NCBI RefSeq assembly: GCF_001661675.2
Contig: NZ_CP019602.1
Coordinates: 1-64,000, forward strand
Source of the DNA: Croceicoccus marinus
Lineage (GTDB): Bacteria; Pseudomonadota; Alphaproteobacteria; Sphingomonadales; Sphingomonadaceae
Direction: 5' to 3'
Length of the DNA stretch: 64,000 bases
This document shows, one piece after another, positions 51,607-59,916 of the stretch (its first letter is position 1; each line of letters begins with the position of its first letter). The translations under genes were made by a program, and so were the position numbers. The notes under the pieces were generated by a model that was not told where the DNA came from, searched no databases, and saw only the letters and a list, made by a program, of their open reading frames with translations.

Positions 51607-53019
51607 ATGTCCCATCAGTTCCATCCCACCGTCCTGCGCGAATACGACATCCGCGGCATCATCGGCGAAACGCTGGGGCCCGACGATGCCCGTGCGATCG
51701 GTCGCGGCTTTGCCACCCTGCTGAAGCGGGCGGGCGGCAACCGGGTGGCTGTCGGCTATGACGGCCGCGTATCCTCGCCCACGCTGGAACACGCGCTGGT
51801 CGAGGGGCTGAACGCCAGCGGCTGCGACGTGGTGCGGATCGGGCTGGGCCCGACGCCGATGCTGTATTTCGCCGAGGCGTCAGCCGAAGATGTCGATGGC
51901 GGTATCCAGATAACCGGCAGCCATAACCCCGCCAATTACAATGGCTTCAAGATGGTATTTCAGGGACGCCCGTTTTTCGGCGCGGACATCCTGAAGATCG
52001 GCGAGATGGCCGCCGCAGGCGACTGGGACGACGGCAGCGGCACGCATGAGAGCCGCGATGTCGAGGACGCCTATATCGACGCGCTGATGAAGCCGTTCGA
52101 CGGGCTGTCGGCAGGCGAGATGGATAAGCTGTCCAGCCTGCGGATCGGCTGGGACGCGGGCAATGGCGCCGCCGGGCCCTGCCTTGGAAAGCTGGTCGCG
52201 CGGCTGCCGGGCGAGCATTTCACCCTGTTCACCGAAGTCGACGGTAATTTCCCCAATCATCACCCGGACCCCACCGAAGAGAAGAACCTTGCCGATCTGA
52301 AGACGCTGGTGGCCGAGAAGAATCTCGACTTCGGCGTGGCCTTCGACGGCGACGGCGACCGCATCGGTGCGATCGACGGCACGGGACGGGTTATCTGGGG
52401 TGACCAGTTGCTGATGATCTACGCCGAGGATCTGTTGAAATACCTACCCGGCGCGACGATCATCGCCGACGTGAAGGCCAGCCGCGCGCTGTACGACAGC
52501 GTCGCGAAGAACGGCGGCGAGCCGCTGATGTGGAAGACCGGCCATTCGTTGATCAAGTCGAAGATGAAGGAAACCGGCTCTCCGCTGGCGGGTGAGATGA
52601 GCGGGCACGTGTTCTTCGCCGACCAGTATTATGGCTATGACGACGCGCTGTACGGCGGCGTGCGACTGATCCTGGCCAGCGCGCGGCTGGGCAAGAGCGT
52701 GACCGATCTGCGGTCGGCCATGCCCGACATGATCAACACGCCCGAAATGCGCTTCCAGGTCGACGAGAGCCGCAAGTTCGCGGTGATCGACGAGGTGAAG
52801 GCGCGGCTGGCCGATTCGACCGACGACGTGAACGATACCGACGGCGTGCGCGTGACCAGCGACGATGGCTGGTGGCTGCTGCGTGCATCGAACACGCAGG
52901 ACGTTCTGGTCGCGCGTGCCGAGAGCGATAGCGAGGCGGGGCTCGAGCGGCTGATGGGCCAGATCGACGACCAGCTCGCGGCATCGGGCCTGGAGCGCGG
53001 ACCGCAGGCGGGCCACTGA
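51607..53019 (+). CDS. Phosphomannomutase/phosphoglucomutase
   Basis: A 470-residue alpha-D-phosphohexomutase (ManB/AlgC-like). It interconverts mannose- or glucose-6- and 1-phosphate for polysaccharide and lipopolysaccharide synthesis. Signatures are [11 protein letters not shown] near the start, [15 protein letters not shown] (phosphoserine), [13 protein letters not shown] (metal loop) and the sugar-binding [11 protein letters not shown]. The last domain (about 370-460) carries the phosphate-contact [22 protein letters not shown] at 51607 is used. It follows the J-protein gene by 71 bases. Confidence 0.92.
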   Translation: MSHQFHPTVLREYDIRGIIGETLGPDDARAIGRGFATLLKRAGGNRVAVGYDGRVSSPTLEHALVEGLNASGCDVVRIGLGPTPMLYFAEASAEDVDGGIQITGSHNPANYNGFKMVFQGRPFFGADILKIGEMAAAGDWDDGSGTHESRDVEDAYIDALMKPFDGLSAGEMDKLSSLRIGWDAGNGAAGPCLGKLVARLPGEHFTLFTEVDGNFPNHHPDPTEEKNLADLKTLVAEKNLDFGVAFDGDGDRIGAIDGTGRVIWGDQLLMIYAEDLLKYLPGATIIADVKASRALYDSVAKNGGEPLMWKTGHSLIKSKMKETGSPLAGEMSGHVFFADQYYGYDDALYGGVRLILASARLGKSVTDLRSAMPDMINTPEMRFQVDESRKFAVIDEVKARLADSTDDVNDTDGVRVTSDDGWWLLRASNTQDVLVARAESDSEAGLERLMGQIDDQLAASGLERGPQAGH

Positions 53020-53243
53020 TCTTTCGGGATATTGCCGACTCGGGCCGCGAATCGCAATTCCGGTTCGAGTCGGCCCCCCGCGACCGCCCGCAATCGCTTT
53101 TCACGCATCTTGCGCCGTGCAATCGACCGATTTTTCATAACCGAATGGTAGCGCTAACTCGCTGTATTTTCGTGCTTACTGACATTCTTGCAAAAAGCGC
53201 AAAACGACTTCGTTTTTTCGCAGTTGCAATACGCCGTGCTGCG

Positions 53244-53322
53244 GTGCACAAAGATCGTGCCTTTCAGGCATCCTCTCCCAAAACTTCATGGCCCGGCGGG
53301 TTTTCCCTCCGGGCCTTTTTTT
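53244..53322 (+). ncRNA. Candidate trans-acting small RNA with CCTCTCC loop
   Basis: A small stem (TGCCT-TTC-AGGCA, 53258-53270) is followed by an unpaired TCCTCTCCCAAAACTT segment and a strong terminator. CCUCUCC/CCUCC single-strand motifs are anti-Shine-Dalgarno-like and typical of several alphaproteobacterial sRNA families (for example suhB/alpha-r14 types). The transcript start is estimated and no family match can be run here. Confidence 0.5.
53290..53322 (+). terminator. Strong terminator, candidate sRNA 3' end
   Basis: GGCCCGG pairs with CCGGGCC around a loop of 12 bases, followed by seven T. It may serve both the candidate sRNA and the upstream mutase gene. Confidence 0.85.
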
Positions 53323-53386
53323 GTCCAGCACCCGCATGTCGATGCGGCGAAGAACCAAACGCCCTGCCATGGGTTGAAGTCTGAGC

Positions 53387-55813
53387 ATGGCAGTTCCCCA
53401 AACGATAGAGCGCTGGTTCGACGGGCGCGGCTGGCGCGTCCGGCGGCACCAGGCCGAGATGCTGGACGCGGACGATGCGGGACGCCACGCGCTGCTGACC
53501 GCGGACACCGGCGCGGGCAAGACGCTGGCTGGCTTCCTGCCGACACTGGCGGCCTTCACGCCGGAGCGGCTGGGCGATCAGGCGCCGACCGAAGGGCTGC
53601 ACACTCTTTACGTTTCTCCGCTGAAGGCACTGGCCACCGATGTCAGGCGCAATTTGCTGGTCCCGGTCGAGGAGATGGGGCTGCCGATCCGGATCGAAAC
53701 CCGCAGCGGCGATACCCCCTCGGACCGCAAGAAGCGCCAGCGCAGCCGCCCGCCGCATATATTGCTGACGACGCCCGAATCGCTGTCGCTGCTGATCTCG
53801 TACCCTGAGGCTGCGGAGCTGTTCGCAGGGCTGAAGCGCGTGGTCATCGACGAGATGCACGCGTTCGCAACCGGCAAGCGCGGCGACCTGCTGATGCTCG
53901 CGCTTGCGCGGCTACAGGCGCTGGCCCCCGACATGTGGCGCAGCGGTCTGTCGGCCACCGTTGCCGATGTCGAGGCCTATCGCGGCTGGCTGGCGCCGTG
54001 GGGCGATCTGGACGCGGTTAGCCATGTCGTCGGCGAGCCGGGGGCGCCGCCCGACATTTCCATCCTGCTGCCTGACGGAGAGCGCGTGCCATGGGGCGGC
54101 CATGCGGCGACCTGGGCGATCCCGCAGATCTATGAGGAGATCCGGCGAAACCGCACCACGCTGGTCTTCACCAATACGCGTTTCCTGGCGGAATATATCT
54201 TTCAGAAGCTGTGGGACGTGAACGACGACACGCTGCCCATCGGCATTCATCACGGTTCGCTGTCGGTCGAGGCGCGGCGCAAGGTCGAGGGTGCGATGGC
54301 CCGCGGCGAACTGCGTGCGCTGGTGGCGACAGCCAGCCTGGACCTGGGCGTCGACTGGGGCGACATCGACTGCGTGATCCAGATGGGAGCGCCCAAGGGG
54401 TCGTCGCGCCTGCTGCAGCGGATCGGACGGGCCAATCACCGGCTCGACCAGCCCAGCCGCGCTCTGCTGGTGCCGGGCAACCGTTTCGAATTCCTGGAAG
54501 CGCAGGCCGCGCTGGACGCGGTCGAGGAGGGGGTGCGCGACGGTGAGGATTTCCGCCAGGGCGGGCTGGACGTTCTGGCGCAGCATGTGATGGCCTGCGC
54601 CTGCGCGGCGCCGTTTCAGGAGGACGCGCTGATGGCCGAGATCCGCTCGACGCTGGCCTATGCCTGGGTGGATGCAGGGGTCTGGCAACGCGTGCTGGGC
54701 TTCGTCGAGAACGGCGGCTATGCGCTGCGCGCCTATGACCGGTTCAAGCGCATCACCCGCGAGGAGGGCGGCTGGTGGCGGCTGACCCACCCGGAACACG
54801 CGGCGCGGCACCGGCTGAATGCAGGCATCATCCTGGACGGGGAAATGCTGACGGTGCGGTTTCGCAACGGGCGGTCGCTGGGCCGCGTGGAGGAGCGCTT
54901 TGCCGCCAGCCTTTCGCCGGGCGACACGTTCCAGTTCGCCGGCCTGGACCTTGAGGTCGAGGTGATCCGCGAGATCGAGCTGATCGTCCGTGCGGCCAAA
55001 AAGTCGGCTATGATCCCCAGCTATGGCGGCGCGCGCATGCCGCTGACGACGCATCTGGCGGACCGGGTACGAGGTTTATTGATCGATCGCGCGGGCTGGG
55101 CGCGCTTTCCTGACGACGTGCGCGAATGGCTGGAAGTGCAGGACTGGCGGAGCGAACTGCCCGGTCCCGGCGAACTGCTGGTCGAGAGTTTCCCGCACGC
55201 GACCCGCGAATATAGCGTGTTCTATACCTTCGAGGGGTGGAACGCGAACCAGTCGCTGGGCATGCTGGTGACGCGCCGGATGGAGGATCGCGGGCTAGGC
55301 CCGCTGGGCTTCGTGGCCAATGATTATTCGCTGGCGGTGTGGGGGCTGAAGCCGATCACCGATCCGGCCGCGATCCTGTCGCCCGACATCCTGGCGCATG
55401 AATTCACCGACTGGGTCACCAATTCACATCTACTGCGCCGCGCGTTTCGCGAGGTGGCGGTGATTGCCGGGCTGGTCGAACGCCAGCAGCCGGGCAAGCG
55501 TAAGACGGGCAAGCAGGTCACCTTCTCGACCGACCTGATCTATGACGTGCTGCGCAAGTACGAACCAGATCACGTCCTGATCGAGGCCGCCTGGCAGGAT
55601 GCGCGCACGCGCATGACCGATGTCGGCCGCCTGGCCGGCGTGCTGGAGCGTGCGGAGCGGGAGACCGTGCATGTCCGGCTTGACCGTGTCAGTCCGTTGG
55701 CCGTGCCGGTGCTGGTGCCCATCGGACGCGAACGCATGCCCGCGGGGTCCGCCGATGACGAGATGCTGATCGAGGCAGAAAGCCTCATCTCGCTGGCTAT
55801 GACGCCGGAATAG
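53387..55813 (+). CDS. Ligase-associated DEXH-box helicase (Lhr-type)
   Basis: This 808-residue superfamily 2 helicase matches the Lhr-like, DNA-ligase-associated DEXH group. Motif I is TADTGAGKTLAGF (near residue 40), motif II is IDEMHAF, motif III is SGLSATV, and motif VI is QRIGRANHRLDQ; the C-terminal region has the Lhr extension with YTFEGWNANQSLGMLV. It is thought to work with an ATP-dependent DNA ligase and exonuclease in repair; neither is adjacent here. It follows the candidate sRNA terminator and ends before the ExbD operon terminator. Confidence 0.93.
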   Translation: MAVPQTIERWFDGRGWRVRRHQAEMLDADDAGRHALLTADTGAGKTLAGFLPTLAAFTPERLGDQAPTEGLHTLYVSPLKALATDVRRNLLVPVEEMGLPIRIETRSGDTPSDRKKRQRSRPPHILLTTPESLSLLISYPEAAELFAGLKRVVIDEMHAFATGKRGDLLMLALARLQALAPDMWRSGLSATVADVEAYRGWLAPWGDLDAVSHVVGEPGAPPDISILLPDGERVPWGGHAATWAIPQIYEEIRRNRTTLVFTNTRFLAEYIFQKLWDVNDDTLPIGIHHGSLSVEARRKVEGAMARGELRALVATASLDLGVDWGDIDCVIQMGAPKGSSRLLQRIGRANHRLDQPSRALLVPGNRFEFLEAQAALDAVEEGVRDGEDFRQGGLDVLAQHVMACACAAPFQEDALMAEIRSTLAYAWVDAGVWQRVLGFVENGGYALRAYDRFKRITREEGGWWRLTHPEHAARHRLNAGIILDGEMLTVRFRNGRSLGRVEERFAASLSPGDTFQFAGLDLEVEVIREIELIVRAAKKSAMIPSYGGARMPLTTHLADRVRGLLIDRAGWARFPDDVREWLEVQDWRSELPGPGELLVESFPHATREYSVFYTFEGWNANQSLGMLVTRRMEDRGLGPLGFVANDYSLAVWGLKPITDPAAILSPDILAHEFTDWVTNSHLLRRAFREVAVIAGLVERQQPGKRKTGKQVTFSTDLIYDVLRKYEPDHVLIEAAWQDARTRMTDVGRLAGVLERAERETVHVRLDRVSPLAVPVLVPIGRERMPAGSADDEMLIEAESLISLAMTPE

Positions 55814-55824
55814 GCCCTGCGCAT

Positions 55825-55854
55825 AAAAAAAGGGCGGACCCGAAGGCCCGCCCC
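55825..55854 (-). terminator. Terminator of the tonB-exb operon
   Basis: On the minus strand GGGCGGGCCT pairs with GGTCCGCCC (one G/U) around TCG, followed by seven T. It lies 22 bases past the second exbD stop. Confidence 0.8.
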
Positions 55855-55876
55855 AATTCCATCGCTTGATCGTCGA

Positions 55877-56344
55877 TCAGGCCGTTGTCTGCGTCGGGTT
55901 CACACCCTGCGGACCCGATTCGAACATGCGATAACGCTCGTTACCGACGAAGCCGAACTTGGTCGCGCCCGAGTTCTTGATGATCTTCAGAACCTCGGCA
56001 GTGACTTCATAGGCGGTGAACTCGTCGGGCTCGAACTGAAGTTCGGGCTCGACCGGCAGCAGCAGCGATTCCTGAATCGTGCTGACCAGTTCGCCCTGCG
56101 TCACGGTTTCGCCGTTCCACAGGATCTCACCCTCGCGGGTGATGATCACCTTGTTCTTGATCGGATCGATGTTGACTTCGCTCGGCACGTTGCTGGGCGT
56201 CGGCAGATCGATGTTCACGGCGTGCGTGGCGACGGGGATCGACAGGATGAAGATGATGAGCATGCAGAGCATGACGTCGATAAGCGGCGTCGTGTTCATC
56301 TCCATCATCGGGGAGCCGTCGTCGCTGCCTCCTGACATTGCCAT
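55877..56344 (-). CDS. exbD: Biopolymer transport protein ExbD, second copy
   Basis: A 155-residue ExbD/TolR protein. One transmembrane segment follows a short cytosolic start (GSPMMEMNTTPLIDVMLCMLIIFIL), where Asp in PLIDV is the proton-conducting residue. The periplasmic domain reads VNIDLPTPSNVPSEVNIDP. ExbD couples proton flow to TonB. It ends the operon, following the first exbD by 31 bases. The mature tail (QGVNPTQTTA) differs from the first copy, so the two may have different partners. Confidence 0.92.
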   Translation of the reverse strand: MAMSGGSDDGSPMMEMNTTPLIDVMLCMLIIFILSIPVATHAVNIDLPTPSNVPSEVNIDPIKNKVIITREGEILWNGETVTQGELVSTIQESLLLPVEPELQFEPDEFTAYEVTAEVLKIIKNSGATKFGFVGNERYRMFESGPQGVNPTQTTA

Positions 56345-56375
56345 GGCTGGTCTCCTTTAAACTTGCGCGGCGCGA

Positions 56376-56906
56376 TCAGGCGTCGGGATCGATCGGCGTC
56401 GAGATGAAGCCGACGGTCGGGTAGCCTGCTGCCTGGATCTGGTAGATCGCACCGGCCACACACTTCCACGGCGCGTTCTGGTCGGCGCGAATGTGCACCT
56501 GCGGGATCTTCTCCGGGTCTTCCGCGATCGCTTCCGGACCACCTTCGCGCTGGACGATGGCATCGAGCCGGTTGAACGAACGCTCCTGCAACTCGTCCGA
56601 GCTGACCGGAGTGTCATTGATATAGACGCGGCAGGCACCTTCGCGGCTTGCGCCGGAATAGCCGGCTTCACCCGGGCTGAGGCCGGCCACGTCGGTCGAG
56701 GTGATCGACAGCATCAGGTTTTCGACCTTGTCCTGCGATTCTTCCGATTCGATGATCGGCACCTTGAGCTGTTCGATCGACTGGATCGCGACCGGAACCG
56801 CGATCAGGAAGATGATCAGAAGCACCAGCATCACGTCCACGAGGGGCGTGGTGTTGATGTCCGACATCGGTTTCTCGGCGCCACCGCCGCCACTGGAAAT
56901 CGCCAT
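56376..56906 (-). CDS. exbD: Biopolymer transport protein ExbD, first copy
   Basis: The 176-residue ExbD starts MAISSGGGGAEKPMSDINTTPLVDVMLVLLIIFLIAVP: Asp in PLVDV is the proton-path residue within the single transmembrane segment. The periplasmic part has QKVKVPIIESEE-like KVPIIESEESQDKVENLM and VHIRADQNAPWKCVAGAIYQIQAAG. It is longer than the second copy by about 20 residues in the periplasmic region. Between exbB and this gene there is a 110-base gap with a hairpin. ExbB, two ExbD proteins and TonB make the energised complex. Confidence 0.92.
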   Translation of the reverse strand: MAISSGGGGAEKPMSDINTTPLVDVMLVLLIIFLIAVPVAIQSIEQLKVPIIESEESQDKVENLMLSITSTDVAGLSPGEAGYSGASREGACRVYINDTPVSSDELQERSFNRLDAIVQREGGPEAIAEDPEKIPQVHIRADQNAPWKCVAGAIYQIQAAGYPTVGFISTPIDPDA

Positions 56907-56985
56907 TATCTTACCCTATCTGGCCGTTTTCGGGCCCCTGGGGGCCAATCCGCGTCTTCCGGCACTTGCCGGTCGGCGGGAAAGC

Positions 56986-57007
56986 GGGGCGGCCCGAAGA
57001 CCGCCCC
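56986..57007 (-). terminator. Intercistronic hairpin between exbB and exbD
   Basis: The RNA reads GGGGCGGUC-UUCG-GGCCGCCCC (one G/U pair), a very stable stem with a UUCG tetraloop. It has no T-run, so it may stabilise the upstream message or reduce read-through, giving more ExbB than ExbD. Confidence 0.5.
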
Positions 57008-57016
57008 AAAGGTCAC

Positions 57017-57790
57017 TTACTTCTTGACTGCAGCGCTTGCGCCGGCAGCGGTCGTGGCCGGCTTGGCAGTTGCCGGAGCAGCGGTCACGGTCGGCTTGAT
57101 GGTGCCGCGCGAGTTGATGTTCGCCAGAATGTCGGTCGAGAAGCCCGACAGCTGCTCGGCGATACGCTTGTTGCGAGCCTGCAGGTAGTTGTAGGCAAGC
57201 ACGGCGGGAACGGCGACCAGCAGGCCGAGCGCGGTCATGATGAGCGCCTCACCCACGGGACCGGCGACCTTGTCGATCGATGCCGAACCGGCGATGCCGA
57301 TGTTGATCAGTGCGCGGTAGATGCCGACCACGGTGCCGAACAGGCCGATGAACGGCGCGGTCGCGCCGACGGTGGCGAGGAACGGCAGGCCCGAAGCGAG
57401 GCGAGCGTTGATCGTCGCTTCCGAACGGGCGAGCGAGCCGTGCAGCCAGTCATGCGCTTCGAGGCTGTCGGTCATCTTGGCGTGCTGCTCTTCGGCGGCC
57501 AGGCCGTCGTCGACGATCTGGCGATAGGCCGAGTTCTTGCCCAGGCGGCCGGCGCCCTCACGCAGCGAGTTCGCACGCCAGAAGCCCGAGCGGACTTCCT
57601 TGCCCTGGCGCATGATCTTGTTCTGCTCGAACCACTTGGTGAACAGGATGTAGAACGAACCGAAGGACATGATGCCCAGGATGATGACGGTGGCGTAGGC
57701 GATGAAACCGCCCTGCTCGAGCGCTTCCTTGAAGCCGAACTTGTTGGCCGGCGCTTCCGAGGCAGCAGCGGCGAGGATTTCGATAATCAT
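57017..57790 (-). CDS. exbB: Proton channel protein ExbB (MotA/TolQ/ExbB family)
   Basis: A 257-residue inner-membrane protein with three transmembrane segments: about residues 27-50, near 150-170, and 190-215. The typical block LPFLATVGATAPFIGLFGTVVGIYRAL (TolQ/ExbB signature) lies in the second and third. ExbB forms the pentameric channel around ExbD and delivers proton motive force to TonB. Its C-terminal tail is Ala/Thr/Lys-rich. It follows tonB by 75 bases. Confidence 0.94.
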   Translation of the reverse strand: MIIEILAAAASEAPANKFGFKEALEQGGFIAYATVIILGIMSFGSFYILFTKWFEQNKIMRQGKEVRSGFWRANSLREGAGRLGKNSAYRQIVDDGLAAEEQHAKMTDSLEAHDWLHGSLARSEATINARLASGLPFLATVGATAPFIGLFGTVVGIYRALINIGIAGSASIDKVAGPVGEALIMTALGLLVAVPAVLAYNYLQARNKRIAEQLSGFSTDILANINSRGTIKPTVTAAPATAKPATTAAGASAAVKK

Positions 57791-57865
57791 GCGGAAACTT
57801 CCTTCAATTACAGTGATTTGTTTTAAAAATCAGAGTTATGGGGCGGGCACTACACCCGCCGCTGC

Positions 57866-58537
57866 TTATCTTGGGATCTGGTAGCGGATCGTCTGCGACA
57901 TCGTGCTCGAGATCTCGTCACCCGCGGCATTGAGTGCAGGATTGTAGCGGGCGTACCGCCGCATTCCTTCACACGCCGCCTCGTCGAGCGAGGACGAGCC
58001 GCTGGAGCTGGTCACCGAACAATCGGTTACCCGGCCATCCGCGCCAACCGTGATGCGCATGCCGACGGAGCCTTCCTCCTCGTTACGCAGCGCGCGGCTG
58101 GGATAGTTGTCCTGGATACGGGCAGCCCAGCTGCCGGCGTTCCGGGGGCTTGCACCACGCGCCTGCGAAGGAGCGGGAGGAGCCACTGGCGCCGGGGGAG
58201 CCGCAGGCGGGATCCGTACTGCCGGCGGAGACGGCGGCGGAATCGTCTGGACCGTCTTGATCTGCGGCGCAGGCCGCGTGATCTTCACGGCCGGAGGAGG
58301 CGCGACCGGCGGAGGCGGAGCCTGCGGCGGCGGCGGTTCGTCCGGCGGCGGCGGTGGAGGAGGCGGCGGTGGCGGCGGTTCCTCGATGTTGACCGCGGTC
58401 ACTGTTTCCTTGACCTTCTCGATTGCCTCGTAAGCGAGGCCCGTGACCAAGGCATAGATGGCCGCGATATGCAGAAGGGCAACAATGATGATCGCAGCGA
58501 TCTTGTTGCCGCTCATCTGTTGGTCAGCATATGCCAT
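57866..58537 (-). CDS. tonB: TonB-family energy transducer
   Basis: The 223-residue protein has a cytoplasmic start, one transmembrane segment (about residues 12-35), a long Pro/Glu-rich periplasmic linker (about 50-130) and a C-terminal TonB domain (about 140-223) with GMRITVGADGRVTDCSVTSSSG and YNPAL. TonB spans the periplasm to energise outer-membrane siderophore and other receptors. The operon tonB-exbB-exbD-exbD is complete. The 12-residue Pro run lies near residues 53-65. Confidence 0.93.
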   Translation of the reverse strand: MAYADQQMSGNKIAAIIIVALLHIAAIYALVTGLAYEAIEKVKETVTAVNIEEPPPPPPPPPPPPDEPPPPQAPPPPVAPPPAVKITRPAPQIKTVQTIPPPSPPAVRIPPAAPPAPVAPPAPSQARGASPRNAGSWAARIQDNYPSRALRNEEEGSVGMRITVGADGRVTDCSVTSSSGSSSLDEAACEGMRRYARYNPALNAAGDEISSTMSQTIRYQIPR

Positions 58538-58917
58538 TCAAATAACCCACTCCATTAAAAGCACGCGCAAGCAGGCCTGCTAAAGCCTGCCCTCAACAAA
58601 TGGATCGCGCATGGTGCCAAGCACCATATCCAACCCACGTTTCCTGCCCTGCCGGTAGAACCGGGCGCAAGCTGCCGGCCGAATTAACCCTTAAGGGCGT
58701 ATCAACCGTTGAACCTGCGCAAGATTATTGCGGCCCGATCTATCGCCAAGCCGTTCGTTCCGGGGGTTTAACGCCGAACCGGGGGGTGCGCAAATGCTTT
58801 GTCGATTAAGGAGCGATTCACTACCAAGCTCGTTTGTATGGTTCGATGCGTCCTTCGCGCACGCGTTCATGCGCGCGATATTCTATATACATATTCCGTC
58901 CAAAGGGGGCCGTTCAG
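58538..58917. other. Divergent promoter region, tonB and the secreted unknown gene
   Basis: No gene is supported in these 380 bases. A GCAGGCCTGC palindrome with a nearby GCCTGC (58570-58592) lies in the tonB leader. AT-rich DNA at 58878-58898 (TTCTATATACATATTC) may include the promoter of the gene at 58918. No convincing Fur box was seen. Confidence 0.45.
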
Positions 58918-59793
58918 TTGCTTAATTCGAAACGTCCAGAACGCCGCGTCTTTTCCATGGTGGCTGCAGCCGCCGCCGGCATCTCGCTGGCCGTCGCCGC
59001 TCCGCTCGCGGCCCAGAACAGTGCCGGGGAAGCCGCCGGCGAATCGTCGATCACCTACGCCGACCTTGCCGATCTGACGCTTGATGCGCCCCTGGCGATC
59101 ACGGCAGAGGTGCGCAGGACCAGCAGGATCGACCCTTCGCGCACCGGGCCAGTCCGCCCCGGCTGGGCGCGGATCTATGTCGAGGCAGAGACGAAGAGCC
59201 TGCTGGCCGGGAACACGCCGATTGGCGAAAAGCTGAAATATCTGGCGGACGTCAAGCTCACGTCCCGGGGCAAGGTGCCCAAGCTGAAGGGCGAGACCGT
59301 GGTGCTGTTCGCCCGGCCGGTTCCGGGCAGCAGCGACGAGATCCAGCTGATCGCGCCCGATGCGCAGGTCCCTGCCGCGAAGATCAACACCGTCTCGCTG
59401 CGCAGCCTGCTGGCCGAGAAGCTGTCGCCCGACGCAGCCCCCGTGGTGACCGGGGTGCGCGATGTGCTGCATACGCCGGGAAATCTTGCGGGCGAGGGGG
59501 AGACGCAGATCTTCCTGAAGACCAAGGATGGATCGCCCGCATCGATTGCGGTGGTGCGCGCGCCCGGCCAGCCGCCGGTGTGGGGGCTCTCCACCGGAGA
59601 GCTGGTGCAGATCGACGCCCGCCCGCCGCGCCCCGGCACGCTGGAATGGTACCGCCTCGCCTGTTCGCTGCCCGCGGCGCTTCCGGCAGAGGCACAGCTT
59701 GCCAGCGATCCGGCGCTGCGACAGCAGGCCGCGGCGGATTACCAGGTGGTGATCGAGCAACTGGGCCCGTGCGAGCGCAGGCGCGAATTCTGA
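58918..59793 (+). CDS. Secreted protein of unknown function
   Basis: A 291-residue protein. TTG at 58918 has an AGGGGG ribosome site about nine bases upstream and yields KRPERRVFSMVAAAAAGISLAVAAPLAAQ, a signal peptide. The mature protein reads SITYADLADLTLDAPLAITAEVRR, contains no known motif, and ends with the only cysteine pair region (RLACSLP and LGPCERRREF). Family not recognised. An ATG at 58957 would shorten the basic start of the signal. The next gene, hom, follows after 123 bases. Confidence 0.65.
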   Translation: MLNSKRPERRVFSMVAAAAAGISLAVAAPLAAQNSAGEAAGESSITYADLADLTLDAPLAITAEVRRTSRIDPSRTGPVRPGWARIYVEAETKSLLAGNTPIGEKLKYLADVKLTSRGKVPKLKGETVVLFARPVPGSSDEIQLIAPDAQVPAAKINTVSLRSLLAEKLSPDAAPVVTGVRDVLHTPGNLAGEGETQIFLKTKDGSPASIAVVRAPGQPPVWGLSTGELVQIDARPPRPGTLEWYRLACSLPAALPAEAQLASDPALRQQAAADYQVVIEQLGPCERRREF

Positions 59794-59838
59794 CGCGCGT
59801 TTCGGCAACGACCTGAGGGGCGCACAATTCGTACCCGG

Positions 59839-59866
59839 CAGAGGCGCTTTTTGTAACGCGCCTCTG
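59839..59866 (+). repeat. Hairpin between the secreted unknown gene and hom
   Basis: CAGAGGCGC pairs with GCGCCTCTG around a ten-base TTTTTGTAAC loop. No T-run follows; it is either a transcript end or part of the hom leader. Confidence 0.45.
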
Positions 59867-59916
59867 GCCAAGTGCGAGCCAGTCGCCTAACCGCCACGCT
59901 CCTTTTTCGACCATCA

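Larger units (their letters stand above)
53020..53386. other. Gap carrying a candidate small RNA
   Basis: These 367 bases have no protein gene supported. The candidate small RNA at about 53244-53322 is the only clear content. The 53150-53230 stretch is AT-rich and probably holds its promoter. Confidence 0.5.
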
